Shown one piece after another: positions 10,047 to 19,298 of a stretch of DNA of 64,000 nt. Position numbers and translations under genes: made by a program. A model generated the notes under the pieces. That model saw only the letters and a list, made by a program, of their open reading frames with translations. It ran no database searches and was not told the origin of the DNA. Numbering within the stretch: the stretch's first letter is position 1; each line of letters begins with the position of its first letter. The stretch is from Ravibacter sp964559125 (lineage in GTDB: Bacteria > Bacteroidota > Bacteroidia > Cytophagales > Spirosomataceae): positions 62,001-126,000 of the forward strand of contig CAZLGW010000005.1 of assembly GCA_964559125.1 (NCBI GenBank), read 5' to 3'.

Positions 10047-10168
10047 AGTTAAAAGTTTAGGTTAGATTTTTTGCAATAGAATGTGATCACTAAGCTTTAT
10101 ATGCTTCAGATGGAGAATTTCACAGAGTGTTGATATGGTTTCATCGACGTTTTCGGCAGGATAAAGGT

Positions 10169-10399
10169 TCAGCTCAGCACCCCTATCAGCGGAAATCTTT
10201 CGAATACTTTTTCGGTATGCGGGGCGTCCGGAAGCTCGTCTGTTAAATCCTGCCCTGCCCAATGTTCATAGTGCATCCCGTTTCGCCAGAGTCTCGATTG
10301 GCTGACGTCGTAAATCATTCCTTTATAGGCGCACCAGATCTCTTCTTTGTCCTGGCCGTTTCGCAGTGCCAGCTGCGCTTTGGTATATCGGGGGAGCAT
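10169..10399 (-). CDS. Small cytochrome b5-like heme/steroid-binding domain protein
   Basis: A 76-residue protein read from MLPRYTKAQLALRNG, an internal ATG preferred over one 24 bases upstream because it matches the domain start. It contains the b5/MAPR pattern: YKGMIYDVSQSRLW, then a His-rich HYEHWAGQDLTDEL and APHTEKVFERFPLIG. Bacterial single-domain proteins of this type may bind heme or sterol-like ligands. It has no signal peptide or membrane anchor. It lies 122 bases upstream of susC on the same strand and diverges from the lipoprotein gene at 10528. Domain call is good; ligand and partner are unknown. Confidence 0.8.
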   Translation of the reverse strand: MLPRYTKAQLALRNGQDKEEIWCAYKGMIYDVSQSRLWRNGMHYEHWAGQDLTDELPDAPHTEKVFERFPLIGVLS

Positions 10400-10527
10400 A
10401 GTAGGCCGGCAAATAGCTGTCAAATAGTAAATTAACTGGTTTTTGCTAAATATCTACCCAAAACTTATCAAAAATTAAGAATATTTCGTTGTTTTGTCAA
10501 TGTAATATCATAGCTATTCTGATCATA

Positions 10528-10977
10528 ATGATGAAGCGACTACAGTTAGTACTAGGTCTTGTCTTTTCTGTTTTAATAGTTGTAAGTGCGTGCAAAAGCA
10601 AACAAAAGCCACTTTCCGAGCGAATAGCTAAGGCGTGGATTGCCGAGACGGTCAGACATAACAATACGGTAGTCTATGAAAAGGGAAACAGCGGCAGTTC
10701 GGCGCCCGGCTACAGCGGCTACCAACTGATACTTGGCTCAGATAATACCGTGACGCTTACTGAGTTGGACGGTACTACCTTTACCGGTACATGGGAGCTG
10801 CAGGGAGAGACGCGGCTTATTCTCCGAAATCTCGGACCCAAAGAACCTACCGGCAGCGGTGGCGTGGTTGAGTATACTATCAGAACTATAGAAGACAATA
10901 AGCTGGTGCTTCTGAGCGTAAAAGTCAGTGTCAAGACCGGAGGTACTGCGAATGAGTATTCACTTACTGTCAGATAA
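10528..10977 (+). CDS. Small lipoprotein, lipocalin-like
   Basis: The gene is read from the double ATG at 10528/10531. The N-terminus MMKRLQLVLGLVFSVLIVVSAC is a lipoprotein signal with lipobox VSAC. The remaining ~130 residues alternate hydrophobic and polar residues, with GYQLILGSDNTVTLTELDG and GTWELQGETRLILRN, as in short lipocalin-like Bacteroidota proteins. It would be membrane-anchored and face the periplasm or the surface. It converges on lon with 21 bases between stops. Function unknown; the lipoprotein nature is clear, the lipocalin fold is inferred. Confidence 0.75.
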   Translation: MMKRLQLVLGLVFSVLIVVSACKSKQKPLSERIAKAWIAETVRHNNTVVYEKGNSGSSAPGYSGYQLILGSDNTVTLTELDGTTFTGTWELQGETRLILRNLGPKEPTGSGGVVEYTIRTIEDNKLVLLSVKVSVKTGGTANEYSLTVR

Positions 10978-10998
10978 CCGGTAGAAGCAGTGTCAGTC

Positions 10999-13518
10999 TC
11001 AGATGACTATCACTGCTTCTGAATCCCTGGCTGTTTTGCCGCTGGCCGGATCTTCCAGGATAAATTCCAGCGGGTTGGAAACCTTTTCAGGCAGCAGGGC
11101 TATGTTGAGCACTTCTTCGACCGAATCCACATAGTGGAATACCATATTCTCTATGTAGCTTGCTTTGACTTCTTCTACGTCCTTCCGGTTCCGGCTGCAC
11201 AGTATAATCTCCCTGATGCCCATTCTGTGGGCGGCCAGGATTTTCTCCTTGATCCCTCCGACAGGCAGTACTTTGCCTCTCAGCGTGATTTCGCCTGTCA
11301 TAGCCAGGTAAGGCTTCACTTTGCGCTGTGTGAAAATCGAAGCAATGGAAGTGAGCATCGTAATCCCGGCTGAAGGCCCGTCTTTTGGGACTGCTCCTGC
11401 AGGAACATGTATATGGAGATCGTACTGGCTGAATATCCGGTAATCGATGTCGAGCTTGTCGGAATGTGCCTTCAGGTAGGAAAGCGCCGCTACGGCCGAT
11501 TCTTTCATTACGTCTCCGAGCTGACCGGAAAGCGTAAGGGTACCACGGCCACGGTGAAGGCTCGATTCGATAGAGAGGATCTCACCGCCTACCGAAGTCC
11601 AGGCAAGACCCGTAACCACTCCTGCCACATCTTCATTCTGATAAATGTCTTTGTCGAAAATTTCCGGACCCAGGTATTTCTCAATATCAGCAGCCCTGAT
11701 CAATTTGTTGTACGGCTCCTCCATAGCGACCGACCTGGCAATTTTACGTACCACGCCGCCGATCTTGCGCTCGAGCGTACGGACACCCGACTCCCTTGTA
11801 TAGCCTTCTATGATCCGGAGCAGCCCGCTGTCATCGATCCTGACGTCGGATGTCTTGAGGCCATGGTCTTTTCTCTGCTTTGGCAGGAGATATTTTTTGG
11901 CGATCTGGAGCTTCTCTTCAATGGTATAACCGGTGATTTCGATGATCTCCATCCGGTCGCGAAGCGCATAATTGATTGTATCCAGGGAGTTGGCCGTAGC
12001 AATAAACAGGACCCTGGACAGGTCGTACTCTACTTCCAGATAATTGTCTGTAAACGCGGCATTCTGTTCCGGATCCAGGACTTCCAGCAACGCGGAAGAA
12101 GGATCTCCCCGGAAGTCCGACGAAACCTTGTCTATCTCATCCAGGATGAATACAGGATTGGAAGAGCCGGCTTTTTTGATATTCGTGACGATCTTGCCCG
12201 GCATGGCGCCGATATAGGTCTTCCGGTGGCCTCTTATTTCGGCTTCATCATGAAGCCCGCCGAGAGCCATACGCACGTACTGGCGGTTTAAAGCTTTCGC
12301 TACGGATTTTCCCAGAGAAGTTTTTCCTACGCCCGGAGGTCCGTAAAGGCACAGTATAGGAGCTTTAAGGTTGTTTTTCAGCTTAAGTACAGCCAGGTAC
12401 TCGATGATACGCTCCTTCACCTTTTCGAGCCCGAAATGATCGGCATCCAGGATCTTCTGAGCCCGCGTCAGGTCAAAATTGTCTTTGGTGTAATGCTGCC
12501 ATGGCAGGTCGATCAATGTCTCGAGGTAAGTGAGCGTAACAGGATACTCCGGGGCCATCGGGTTGACCCTGAGCAGCTTCGACAGCTCTTTTTCGAAATG
12601 TAGCATCACTTGCTCCGGCCACTTTTTGGCAAGCGCTTTTGCTCTAAGGTCATCTATTTCACGTTCGGGACTATCTATGCCCAACTCGTCATGCAGTACC
12701 TTTATCTGCTGGCGGAGGAAATAGTCCCGCTGCTGGGCGTCTATATCGGAGCTGGCTTTAGTCTGGATCTCCCTTTTCAGCTCCAGCATTTCGATCTCTC
12801 TCAACAGCAACTGGAGCAGGAGGTTGGCCTGCTTCTGGCCATTCTCCTCTTCCAGCAGGCCCTGTTTTTCCTTAACGTCGACATTCAGGTTGGACGAAAG
12901 GAAATGGATGAGAAAGACCGGGCTCTCAATATTATCCAGCGCGATGCGCGCCTCCTGCGGGATTTCGGGGTTCAGCCTGAAGATTTTGTGCGCGCTGTCG
13001 CGAAGCGACTGGATGAGTGCCTTCGACTCCTTCCGGTTGCTGTACGAAAATTTATCGAGTATAGGGGTGATCCGGGCTGTGATGTTCGGTTCTTCCCTGA
13101 TGATCTGCTCGATCCTGAACCTCTGGCGCCCCTGTACGATAATAGTGACGTTGCCGTCGGGCAGAGAGATCATCTTAAGGATATGCGCTACCGTTCCGAC
13201 TTTAAAAATATCCTCGGACGAAGGGTCCTCCTTCTGGGGCTTAGCCTGTGTTACAACCCCCAGGATCCGCTGGTCAAAGTCGGCATTGCGGTAAATTCTT
13301 TTGACCAGGCGTATGGCTTTCTGCCTCACCACCGTAACAGGTATTACCATGCCGGGAAAGAGTACAGTTTGCCTGATAGGAAGTATGGCCAGTTCTTCGG
13401 GCAGGGTGAGAGGGTCTTCTTTCCCGTCGAGACCGCCTATCGGGATAATTTCCAGGCTGTCGAGATCTCCTTCCGGAAGTAGTAACCTGCCGTATATTTC
13501 AGAATTTTCAAATTTCAT
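10999..13518 (-). CDS. lon: ATP-dependent protease Lon
   Basis: Lon degrades misfolded and regulatory proteins in the cytoplasm as a hexameric AAA+ serine protease. The order is complete: N-terminal substrate domain (LPLFP-like ILPIRQTVLFPGMVIP), coiled region, AAA+ module with GPPGVGKTSLGK and Walker B FILDEIDK, and a protease domain with DGPSAG (S716) and GGIKEKI (catalytic K759), numbering from the ATG at 13518. A TTG at 13533 would add five residues, but the ATG is the more natural start. The C-terminal tail after ALLPEKVSNPLEF is short and acidic. It converges on the lipoprotein gene. Confidence 0.97.
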   Translation of the reverse strand: MKFENSEIYGRLLLPEGDLDSLEIIPIGGLDGKEDPLTLPEELAILPIRQTVLFPGMVIPVTVVRQKAIRLVKRIYRNADFDQRILGVVTQAKPQKEDPSSEDIFKVGTVAHILKMISLPDGNVTIIVQGRQRFRIEQIIREEPNITARITPILDKFSYSNRKESKALIQSLRDSAHKIFRLNPEIPQEARIALDNIESPVFLIHFLSSNLNVDVKEKQGLLEEENGQKQANLLLQLLLREIEMLELKREIQTKASSDIDAQQRDYFLRQQIKVLHDELGIDSPEREIDDLRAKALAKKWPEQVMLHFEKELSKLLRVNPMAPEYPVTLTYLETLIDLPWQHYTKDNFDLTRAQKILDADHFGLEKVKERIIEYLAVLKLKNNLKAPILCLYGPPGVGKTSLGKSVAKALNRQYVRMALGGLHDEAEIRGHRKTYIGAMPGKIVTNIKKAGSSNPVFILDEIDKVSSDFRGDPSSALLEVLDPEQNAAFTDNYLEVEYDLSRVLFIATANSLDTINYALRDRMEIIEITGYTIEEKLQIAKKYLLPKQRKDHGLKTSDVRIDDSGLLRIIEGYTRESGVRTLERKIGGVVRKIARSVAMEEPYNKLIRAADIEKYLGPEIFDKDIYQNEDVAGVVTGLAWTSVGGEILSIESSLHRGRGTLTLSGQLGDVMKESAVAALSYLKAHSDKLDIDYRIFSQYDLHIHVPAGAVPKDGPSAGITMLTSIASIFTQRKVKPYLAMTGEITLRGKVLPVGGIKEKILAAHRMGIREIILCSRNRKDVEEVKASYIENMVFHYVDSVEEVLNIALLPEKVSNPLEFILEDPASGKTARDSEAVIVI

Positions 13519-13595
13519 ATATCGTGGTGCCAAAAAGGCACAGTTGCAGTTCTGTTTTCAGAATAATAGGTGTATGAGGTAAGGAGAAATAGTTT

Positions 13596-14915
13596 TTAAA
13601 AAACTACTTTCCAGACGTCATTGAATATGGCGAAAGCCATCAGTCCCAGCAACAGAACCATTCCTACCACCTGCGCTTTCTCGAGGAACTTATCGGAGGG
13701 TTTGTGACCTGAAATCATTTCAAACAGAAGGATCACCGAGTGCCCGCCGTCCAATGCCGGTATGGGCAGGGCATTCATAAATGCGAGGATCATGGAAAGC
13801 AGCCCTGTAAGAAACCAGAAATGGCCCCAGTCCCAGGTACCGCCGAACATCTGCGCAATGCCGATCGGGCCGCTTAGCGATTTTGTGGCCGACACCTCTC
13901 CGCGGAATATCTTGCCGAACGCTTTTACCTGGCTGAAAACCGCGTTGAAAGCAGTTTGCGTACCTACGGCAACAGCCTGGGGGAAGGTATAGTCGACTTT
14001 GATGTAGTTTAAGAGAAACCTGGCCGCGAAGCCGATAGTACCTTCTTCGCTTACTGGTACGGAAACGGTCAAAGTGTCATGGCTGCGGATCACTGAAAGG
14101 GCTGCCGTTTCTCCCTTAAGTTCTTCCAGCTTCATTTTGAAGACCTGGAAATAGGGAATGGGCTCATTGTTGATGGCGATGATCTGGTCGTCTTTTTTCA
14201 GGCCGGCTTTTTCGGCAGGCTGGCCCGGCATGAGTTCTCCTATTACAAACGGGGCTCCGGGTTGGATGAAGCTGGTGCGGCTGCCGGGCTCCGAAAGCCT
14301 TTCAATGAAGTTATTCGGCACGTCTATCCTGATCTCCTGCCCGTCGCGAAGCACGGTGTAGTAGCTGTTGCTGCCCAGGAAAATCTCGGAAGAGGTTACC
14401 GCCTCTTCGAAGCTTTCAAAATCTTTCCCGTTTATTTTGATAATGCGGTCGCCGGTCTTAAGGCCGATTTCCTCTGCCAGCTCACTGGCAAATATCCCGT
14501 ATTTGTTTACCTCGTCTTTTGTAATATACTCTTTACCGTTGGTATAAGAGATGCCGATAAAAATAACGACCCCTACTATAATATTGACGATAATACCGCC
14601 GAGCATTACGATAAGACGCTGCCAGGCGGGTTTGGAACGGAACTCCCAGGGCTGAGGCGGCTTGTTCATCTGTTCCTTGTCCATCGATTCGTCTATCATT
14701 CCCGATATTTTCACGAATCCGCCCAGCGGAATGGCCCCGATTCCGTATTCTGTTTCCCCTTTGGTAATGCTCCATACTTTGGGAGGAAAGCCTATAAAGT
14801 ATTTTTCAACCCGCATTCCAAACATCTTGGCGGCAAGCAAATGCCCCAGTTCATGCAACCCCACAATTATGGACAAGCCGAGAAGCAGCTGTCCCACCAT
14901 TACCAAAATTTCCAT
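13596..14915 (-). CDS. rseP: RIP metalloprotease RseP (site-2 protease)
   Basis: This membrane zinc protease cleaves transmembrane substrates such as anti-sigma factors and leftover signal peptides. Seen: HELGH at residues 21-25 inside the first membrane segment, two PDZ domains in the middle (around GLKTGDRIIKINGKDF and GLKKDDQIIAINNEP), and the second metal motif NALPIPALDGGH near residue 385. The 439-residue length is normal for the two-PDZ form. A Bacteroidota-type promoter lies 118 bases upstream, so the gene appears to be transcribed on its own. Confidence 0.95.
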   Translation of the reverse strand: MEILVMVGQLLLGLSIIVGLHELGHLLAAKMFGMRVEKYFIGFPPKVWSITKGETEYGIGAIPLGGFVKISGMIDESMDKEQMNKPPQPWEFRSKPAWQRLIVMLGGIIVNIIVGVVIFIGISYTNGKEYITKDEVNKYGIFASELAEEIGLKTGDRIIKINGKDFESFEEAVTSSEIFLGSNSYYTVLRDGQEIRIDVPNNFIERLSEPGSRTSFIQPGAPFVIGELMPGQPAEKAGLKKDDQIIAINNEPIPYFQVFKMKLEELKGETAALSVIRSHDTLTVSVPVSEEGTIGFAARFLLNYIKVDYTFPQAVAVGTQTAFNAVFSQVKAFGKIFRGEVSATKSLSGPIGIAQMFGGTWDWGHFWFLTGLLSMILAFMNALPIPALDGGHSVILLFEMISGHKPSDKFLEKAQVVGMVLLLGLMAFAIFNDVWKVVF

Positions 14916-15032
14916 CGAAAGTTGTTAAATCCTGAATTGAATATGATATACAGACGTAAATTATAATAAATTCATGCCACCTGCAAAAGACTGCCGTTTT
15001 TGCAGGTTTCCGGCTCAAATGCTATTTCCTTG

Positions 15033-15060
15033 CAAAGTTAGCTAAAAAAGAGGTGTACAA
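15033..15060 (-). promoter_or_regulatory. Predicted rseP promoter (TTG-N17-TAACTTTG)
   Basis: On the minus strand the -33 element TTG (15058-15060) is followed after 17 bases by TAACTTTG (15033-15040), a full match to the Bacteroidota -7 consensus TAnnTTTG. The start point would fall near 15026, giving a 5' leader of about 110 bases. That leader contains an imperfectly placed hairpin with 9-bp arms (14980-14988 and 14998-15006) of unknown meaning. Confidence 0.65.
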
Positions 15061-15117
15061 CGCGAAAGAAACAGATCCATCGGACCGGCACCTATCCATA
15101 AAAACCTGCAGAAGGCG

Positions 15118-15864
15118 TCAAAGCCATCCAAACTGTTCCAGGAGCCTGTCCTTTTGCAAGCGGGAAACCGGTATGGTTTGCTGGTTAGACATGACGAGGT
15201 AGCTACCTTCTCCCTTTACGAATTTCCTGATATGGGATAAATTAATCAGGTATTGGCGGTGTACCCTGAGAAAGCCGCGCTCCTCCAATAGCTTTTCGGC
15301 ATCCCGCAGCGACTTCATGGCCAGGTGATACTGCCCGTCCTGTAAATAAAACCTGGTATAGTGATCGTCTGCTTCACAATACACAATTTCCTTTATCTGG
15401 ATAAAAGCTACTCCGTTCTGGTAAGGCAGGGCTATCCGGTCAGGAAAGCCCCGCGCCGGATTGTCAAATTGCTGCCTGAGATGCTGCACTTGTTCGGGCA
15501 TGGTCCTGATATTGTTCGCAACCCGGGCTACTGCCTGGATCAGTTCGTCTGTATCAATGGGCTTAAGCAGGTAATCGACCGCACTGTAACGAAAAGCTTT
15601 GAGAGCAAATTTATCATAGGCTGTTACAAATACCAATGAAAAACGGAGGTGTGAAACAGCTTCCAAAACCTGGAACCCATTAAGCTGCGGCATTTCAATA
15701 TCCAGGAAAACTACATCGACGCTATGCCCGGCAATAGCTTTGATACCGTCGTGACTATTGGTACACGAAGCGACTACCTTAACTCCCGGGCAGTTTTGGG
15801 CCAGACGCAATTCAAGAAGATTCACTGCGTCAGGTTCGTCGTCAATAATGATGGCTCTGATCAT
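15118..15864 (-). CDS. LytTR-family response regulator
   Basis: Read from MIRAIIIDDEPDAV (ATG at 15864), it has a CheY-like receiver with acidic pair D8/D9, phospho-acceptor D55 in VVFLDIEMPQ and the conserved KPI lysine, followed by a LytTR DNA-binding domain (from IALPYQNGVAFIQIKEIVY to the C-terminus). It should bind direct-repeat promoter sites when phosphorylated. It lies 31 bases downstream of the sensor kinase gene on the same strand, so the pair is a two-component system of the LytS/LytT type. The target genes are not evident from sequence. Confidence 0.93.
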   Translation of the reverse strand: MIRAIIIDDEPDAVNLLELRLAQNCPGVKVVASCTNSHDGIKAIAGHSVDVVFLDIEMPQLNGFQVLEAVSHLRFSLVFVTAYDKFALKAFRYSAVDYLLKPIDTDELIQAVARVANNIRTMPEQVQHLRQQFDNPARGFPDRIALPYQNGVAFIQIKEIVYCEADDHYTRFYLQDGQYHLAMKSLRDAEKLLEERGFLRVHRQYLINLSHIRKFVKGEGSYLVMSNQQTIPVSRLQKDRLLEQFGWL

Positions 15865-15895
15865 GTTTTGTTTTCTAAAGTAGAAATCCGGTATC

Positions 15896-18800
15896 TCAAA
15901 TGGGGATATTAAGAACAACTTTTGTACCCGTAGCAGCTCCATCCTGATCGACCAGGTCAATAACCTGAACATTTGTATCCATCATGTAAAGCTGGTTAAT
16001 GAGTTCTATGCGATCTGCGGTAATTTTCATTCCCAGGGATTTATTCTTTGTTGCAGATTTACTCTTGTATGCTGCTGCTTTTTGCCGCCCGATGCCATTG
16101 TCTGTTATTTCCACGCGCAATATATTGTTTTCAGTCTTTGTCAGAATGATAGTGACCATGCCGCCTGCGTCCTTATGCATGAGTCCGTGCCAGATGGCGT
16201 TTTCGACGAAGGGCTGTAAAAGCATGGGTGGGATATGGATCATATCAGGATCAATGGCACGGTCCATTTCTATATGATAGTCTACCTTTCCCCGAAACCG
16301 CATCGCTTCCAGTTCAATATAGAGGCGTAAGGTTTCTAATTCATCTTCAAGAGTTATATATTCCGATTTTGAGTTTTCAAGGACCAGTCGTATCAACCTG
16401 GAAAACTTGCTGAGATAGTAAGAGGCTTTCTCTGAATCATTTTGAGCTGCAAAAAACTGGATAGAATTAAGACAGTTAAAAATAAAATGCGGGTTCATTT
16501 GCGAACGGAGGGCTGCCATTTCGGTTTCTGAAAGTTTGAGCTGATACGCAGCCATTTCTTCATTGTATTTCGTTTCTTTTTGCAGCCGCGTAAGCTCGGC
16601 CAGTTCCAGGTTTGTTCTCATGGTCCGGTAAGATAACTGGTTGTGATACGTATAGCCCAGCAAGCTTATTACGGTCAGTCCGGCCACCAGCCTGAACCAC
16701 CAGGTTTCATACCATGCAGGTTCGATAGTAAAGGGTACTTTTAGCTCATAGCCTGGGTTTGCACCGGTAGATTTGGCATGAAATACATACTCTCCGGGCG
16801 CCAGGTTGGTATAAAATGCCTGGTGATCAATGCCGTTATGAGCCCAGTCCCGTTCCAGGCCTTCGAGGTAGTATGTGTAATAATTGTCATTTGGTTTCCG
16901 AAAATTCAACGTGGAAAAATCGAAGCTGATCGCATTTTCGTCGTCTTTTAGCGTCACAGGCTTTGTCCAGTCCATCCGGCTCTCCCGGCTGTTGATCCTG
17001 ACATTTCCGAGTTGAACCCCGCTTCGGCGGTTTGACTTCGCTAGTAATTCCATATCTACCGTATTCCAGCCCCCCATATTACCAACAAGCAACTTAGAAT
17101 TTCCTGCGGAACATAAGCTGATCCTGGTGTCGTTCGACAGTAAGCCATCATTGACGGAAAATCTGCGGAAAGTGTTTGCATCGGGGTCGAAAAGATGGAG
17201 CCCGTCGAATGTGCCGACCCAAACCCGGTTGTAGGTATCCGCCATTACCCGGACGCACTCGCTGTCGTAAAGTCCGTCTCTGACCGATCGTGTCAACAGT
17301 ACCCTGCCGTCTTTATCGAGCTTTATGAGCCCCGGCCACCCTACTGCCCACATATGGCCGTCGGGGGCTTCGGTTATACTGCGGATGCCATACTCTGTTT
17401 CCGTTTTGATGAATGTTTGCATTGGCTCATCAAAACGGAAAATCCCCTGGAAAGTGGTCAGCCAGATGACGGAATGACTGTCTTCAAAAACATCCGTCAC
17501 CCAATTGCTGTTGGCGAAAAGGGCATCATGAGCTTCCTTCGACCATAGCTTTATTTCCCTGTTGGTTTTCGGGTCAAATACATGCATACCCTCGTCGTGC
17601 TTGATGATCCAGAAACGCCCCTGATGGTCGATCAGCCCCAACGAGTAAAAAGGAGTAGAGAAAAAAGAATGATGCACGTTAAAGGGAGTCGGAAGGTATT
17701 TCCCCTTAACAGGGTCGAATTGAAAAATACCCTCCAGGTTATTATCCGATGGGTCGATTTTCCCGTCGTCCCAGACCTGCCACTGATTTCCTCCCACCCA
17801 TAGCTTCATATTTTTGTCCTGGATCAGCCATACCGATTCTGTCTGGTCGCTGTACAGGGGAAACTCGAAAAATGTCTTCTGGTTTGTTTTCAGGTTCCAT
17901 TTGTAAAGCCCCTGGAAAGCTACGGCTATCCAGAAAGTATTCCCCGTCGGATCCGACCGGTCCTGTAGCATTGCATTGACCGGCTGTGCGATCTTGTCGA
18001 CCAGGTTGCTTTTGATAAACTGGCTGTTAGGGTCGTACTTTAAAATTCCCTCGGAAGTGCAAACCCAAAGAATGTCATTACGGCTGCTTTGTAGAATGTC
18101 ATATACAATGTACTTCTTTTGGGGAATCAGGTTCTCAAAAAAGAAAAACTGCCCTGAATCGGGTCTGAATATCCCCAGGGCGCTATGTGAGCCGATCCAA
18201 AAAATCCGTCTGCCCAGCTCATCCTTACCTTCATAAGCGAGGAGCAGCGGGAACCCGGGACAGGCGTATATTTTTTTCTGCCCCGTTTTTAAATCATAGC
18301 GCATCAGGCCAAGGCCGGCCACAGGTACCCACAATATATCTTCTTTGTCAACAAAACCTTTGCGAAATTCGAATTCGAAGTTTTCATTTTTAACAGGACA
18401 GTCCAGCCCTATTTTACAAATCAGCCTGTCGGCTTTGCGGTCAAACTGGAATACGCCCACCTCCATACCCAACACCAGCACGTTGCGTTGGCTATCTTCC
18501 GTGAAATAGCCCTTGTGGTATAGATACGTTGTTTTACGCATCGGGTAGGTATGCACATTCCCGGTTTTCGGGTCATAGCGGTTGATATTATTCCGGTCTG
18601 AGAACCAGATGTTTCCAAAAGAATCCCTGAATGTGCCGTACGCTCCGCCAGTTGCTGCGCCGGCAATATCCTTTTCCTTCCAGGTGTGGGGTTCAAGCTC
18701 GATCAGCTTTTCGGAAGAAGAAGAGCAATAAATCTTACCCGTCAGGTCGTCTATGTGCAGACCATGTATCCACTTGTCACTTACCCGCGTAAACGTATAG

Positions 18801-18985
18801 CCGTCATAACGGCTGAGACATTTACGTGTGCCGAACCACATAAAGCCGCTGCTGTCTTCCTCAACGCATTCTACGGCCCGGCTCGGAAGGCCGTCGCGGT
18901 CGGAAATATATTCAAACGATATGTTTGGAAGCTGTGCATAACCCACATCGCAGGCAAGCAGCAGTATGGCCAGTAATTGCTTCAT
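15896..18985 (-). CDS. Propeller-type sensor histidine kinase (Reg_prop/Y_Y_Y/His_kinase)
   Basis: The 1029-residue protein has a signal peptide (MKQLLAILLLACDVGYAQ), a large periplasmic two-component propeller region with repeats such as DSSGFMWFGT, DSFGNIWFSD and DTYNRVWVGT, a Y_Y_Y domain about 690-755, one membrane segment about 765-785, and a LytS-type His_kinase domain with MNPHFIFNCLNSIQ (H833) and an ATPase N/G region (NAIWHGL, DNGIGR). Unlike classical Bacteroides hybrid sensors it has no receiver or AraC domain of its own; the separate LytTR regulator downstream fills that role. It probably senses an extracytoplasmic ligand, perhaps a glycan fragment. Confidence 0.93.
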   Translation of the reverse strand: MKQLLAILLLACDVGYAQLPNISFEYISDRDGLPSRAVECVEEDSSGFMWFGTRKCLSRYDGYTFTRVSDKWIHGLHIDDLTGKIYCSSSSEKLIELEPHTWKEKDIAGAATGGAYGTFRDSFGNIWFSDRNNINRYDPKTGNVHTYPMRKTTYLYHKGYFTEDSQRNVLVLGMEVGVFQFDRKADRLICKIGLDCPVKNENFEFEFRKGFVDKEDILWVPVAGLGLMRYDLKTGQKKIYACPGFPLLLAYEGKDELGRRIFWIGSHSALGIFRPDSGQFFFFENLIPQKKYIVYDILQSSRNDILWVCTSEGILKYDPNSQFIKSNLVDKIAQPVNAMLQDRSDPTGNTFWIAVAFQGLYKWNLKTNQKTFFEFPLYSDQTESVWLIQDKNMKLWVGGNQWQVWDDGKIDPSDNNLEGIFQFDPVKGKYLPTPFNVHHSFFSTPFYSLGLIDHQGRFWIIKHDEGMHVFDPKTNREIKLWSKEAHDALFANSNWVTDVFEDSHSVIWLTTFQGIFRFDEPMQTFIKTETEYGIRSITEAPDGHMWAVGWPGLIKLDKDGRVLLTRSVRDGLYDSECVRVMADTYNRVWVGTFDGLHLFDPDANTFRRFSVNDGLLSNDTRISLCSAGNSKLLVGNMGGWNTVDMELLAKSNRRSGVQLGNVRINSRESRMDWTKPVTLKDDENAISFDFSTLNFRKPNDNYYTYYLEGLERDWAHNGIDHQAFYTNLAPGEYVFHAKSTGANPGYELKVPFTIEPAWYETWWFRLVAGLTVISLLGYTYHNQLSYRTMRTNLELAELTRLQKETKYNEEMAAYQLKLSETEMAALRSQMNPHFIFNCLNSIQFFAAQNDSEKASYYLSKFSRLIRLVLENSKSEYITLEDELETLRLYIELEAMRFRGKVDYHIEMDRAIDPDMIHIPPMLLQPFVENAIWHGLMHKDAGGMVTIILTKTENNILRVEITDNGIGRQKAAAYKSKSATKNKSLGMKITADRIELINQLYMMDTNVQVIDLVDQDGAATGTKVVLNIPI

Positions 18986-19298
18986 CGACGGGTTTTTGAG
19001 TATGGGGAGGATATAGCTTACATCCTGCCGAATCTAATATTAAGTTCTGTTTTTTTCAATCAAATCTTTACCGACGCCCAGGATTTTTAAGAAAGCCGGT
19101 AGAAACTTCTGTTGCCGTATAATCAGTCACGTTGAAAAAAAGGCTGTTCGCGTACGAATAATCTACCGTTGGCGTCCGGACGGTGGCATCGCACTATAAA
19201 GCTTGTGTAAAATAGCGGGTGTCTTTGCTGCAGAGCCGTGATGGTCACCCCCGGGCCGGTTGCAGTCAACCACACTTTTTACCGGATAAAATCTGAAT
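18986..19298. other. Divergent intergenic region between sensor kinase and T9SS cargo gene
   Basis: This 313-base gap must hold the promoters of both flanking genes. On the minus strand, TTG-N20-TAGATTCG (about 19031-19061) resembles the Bacteroidota promoter with one mismatch. On the plus strand only partial -7 matches were found. A small inverted repeat GGTTG-cagt-CAACC lies at 19258-19271. No coding region or RNA gene was recognised here. Confidence 0.4.

Noticed and set aside
11407..12291. Open frame of 294 codons on the plus strand opposite lon
   Set aside because: Lies within the conserved AAA+ part of lon; no independent features.
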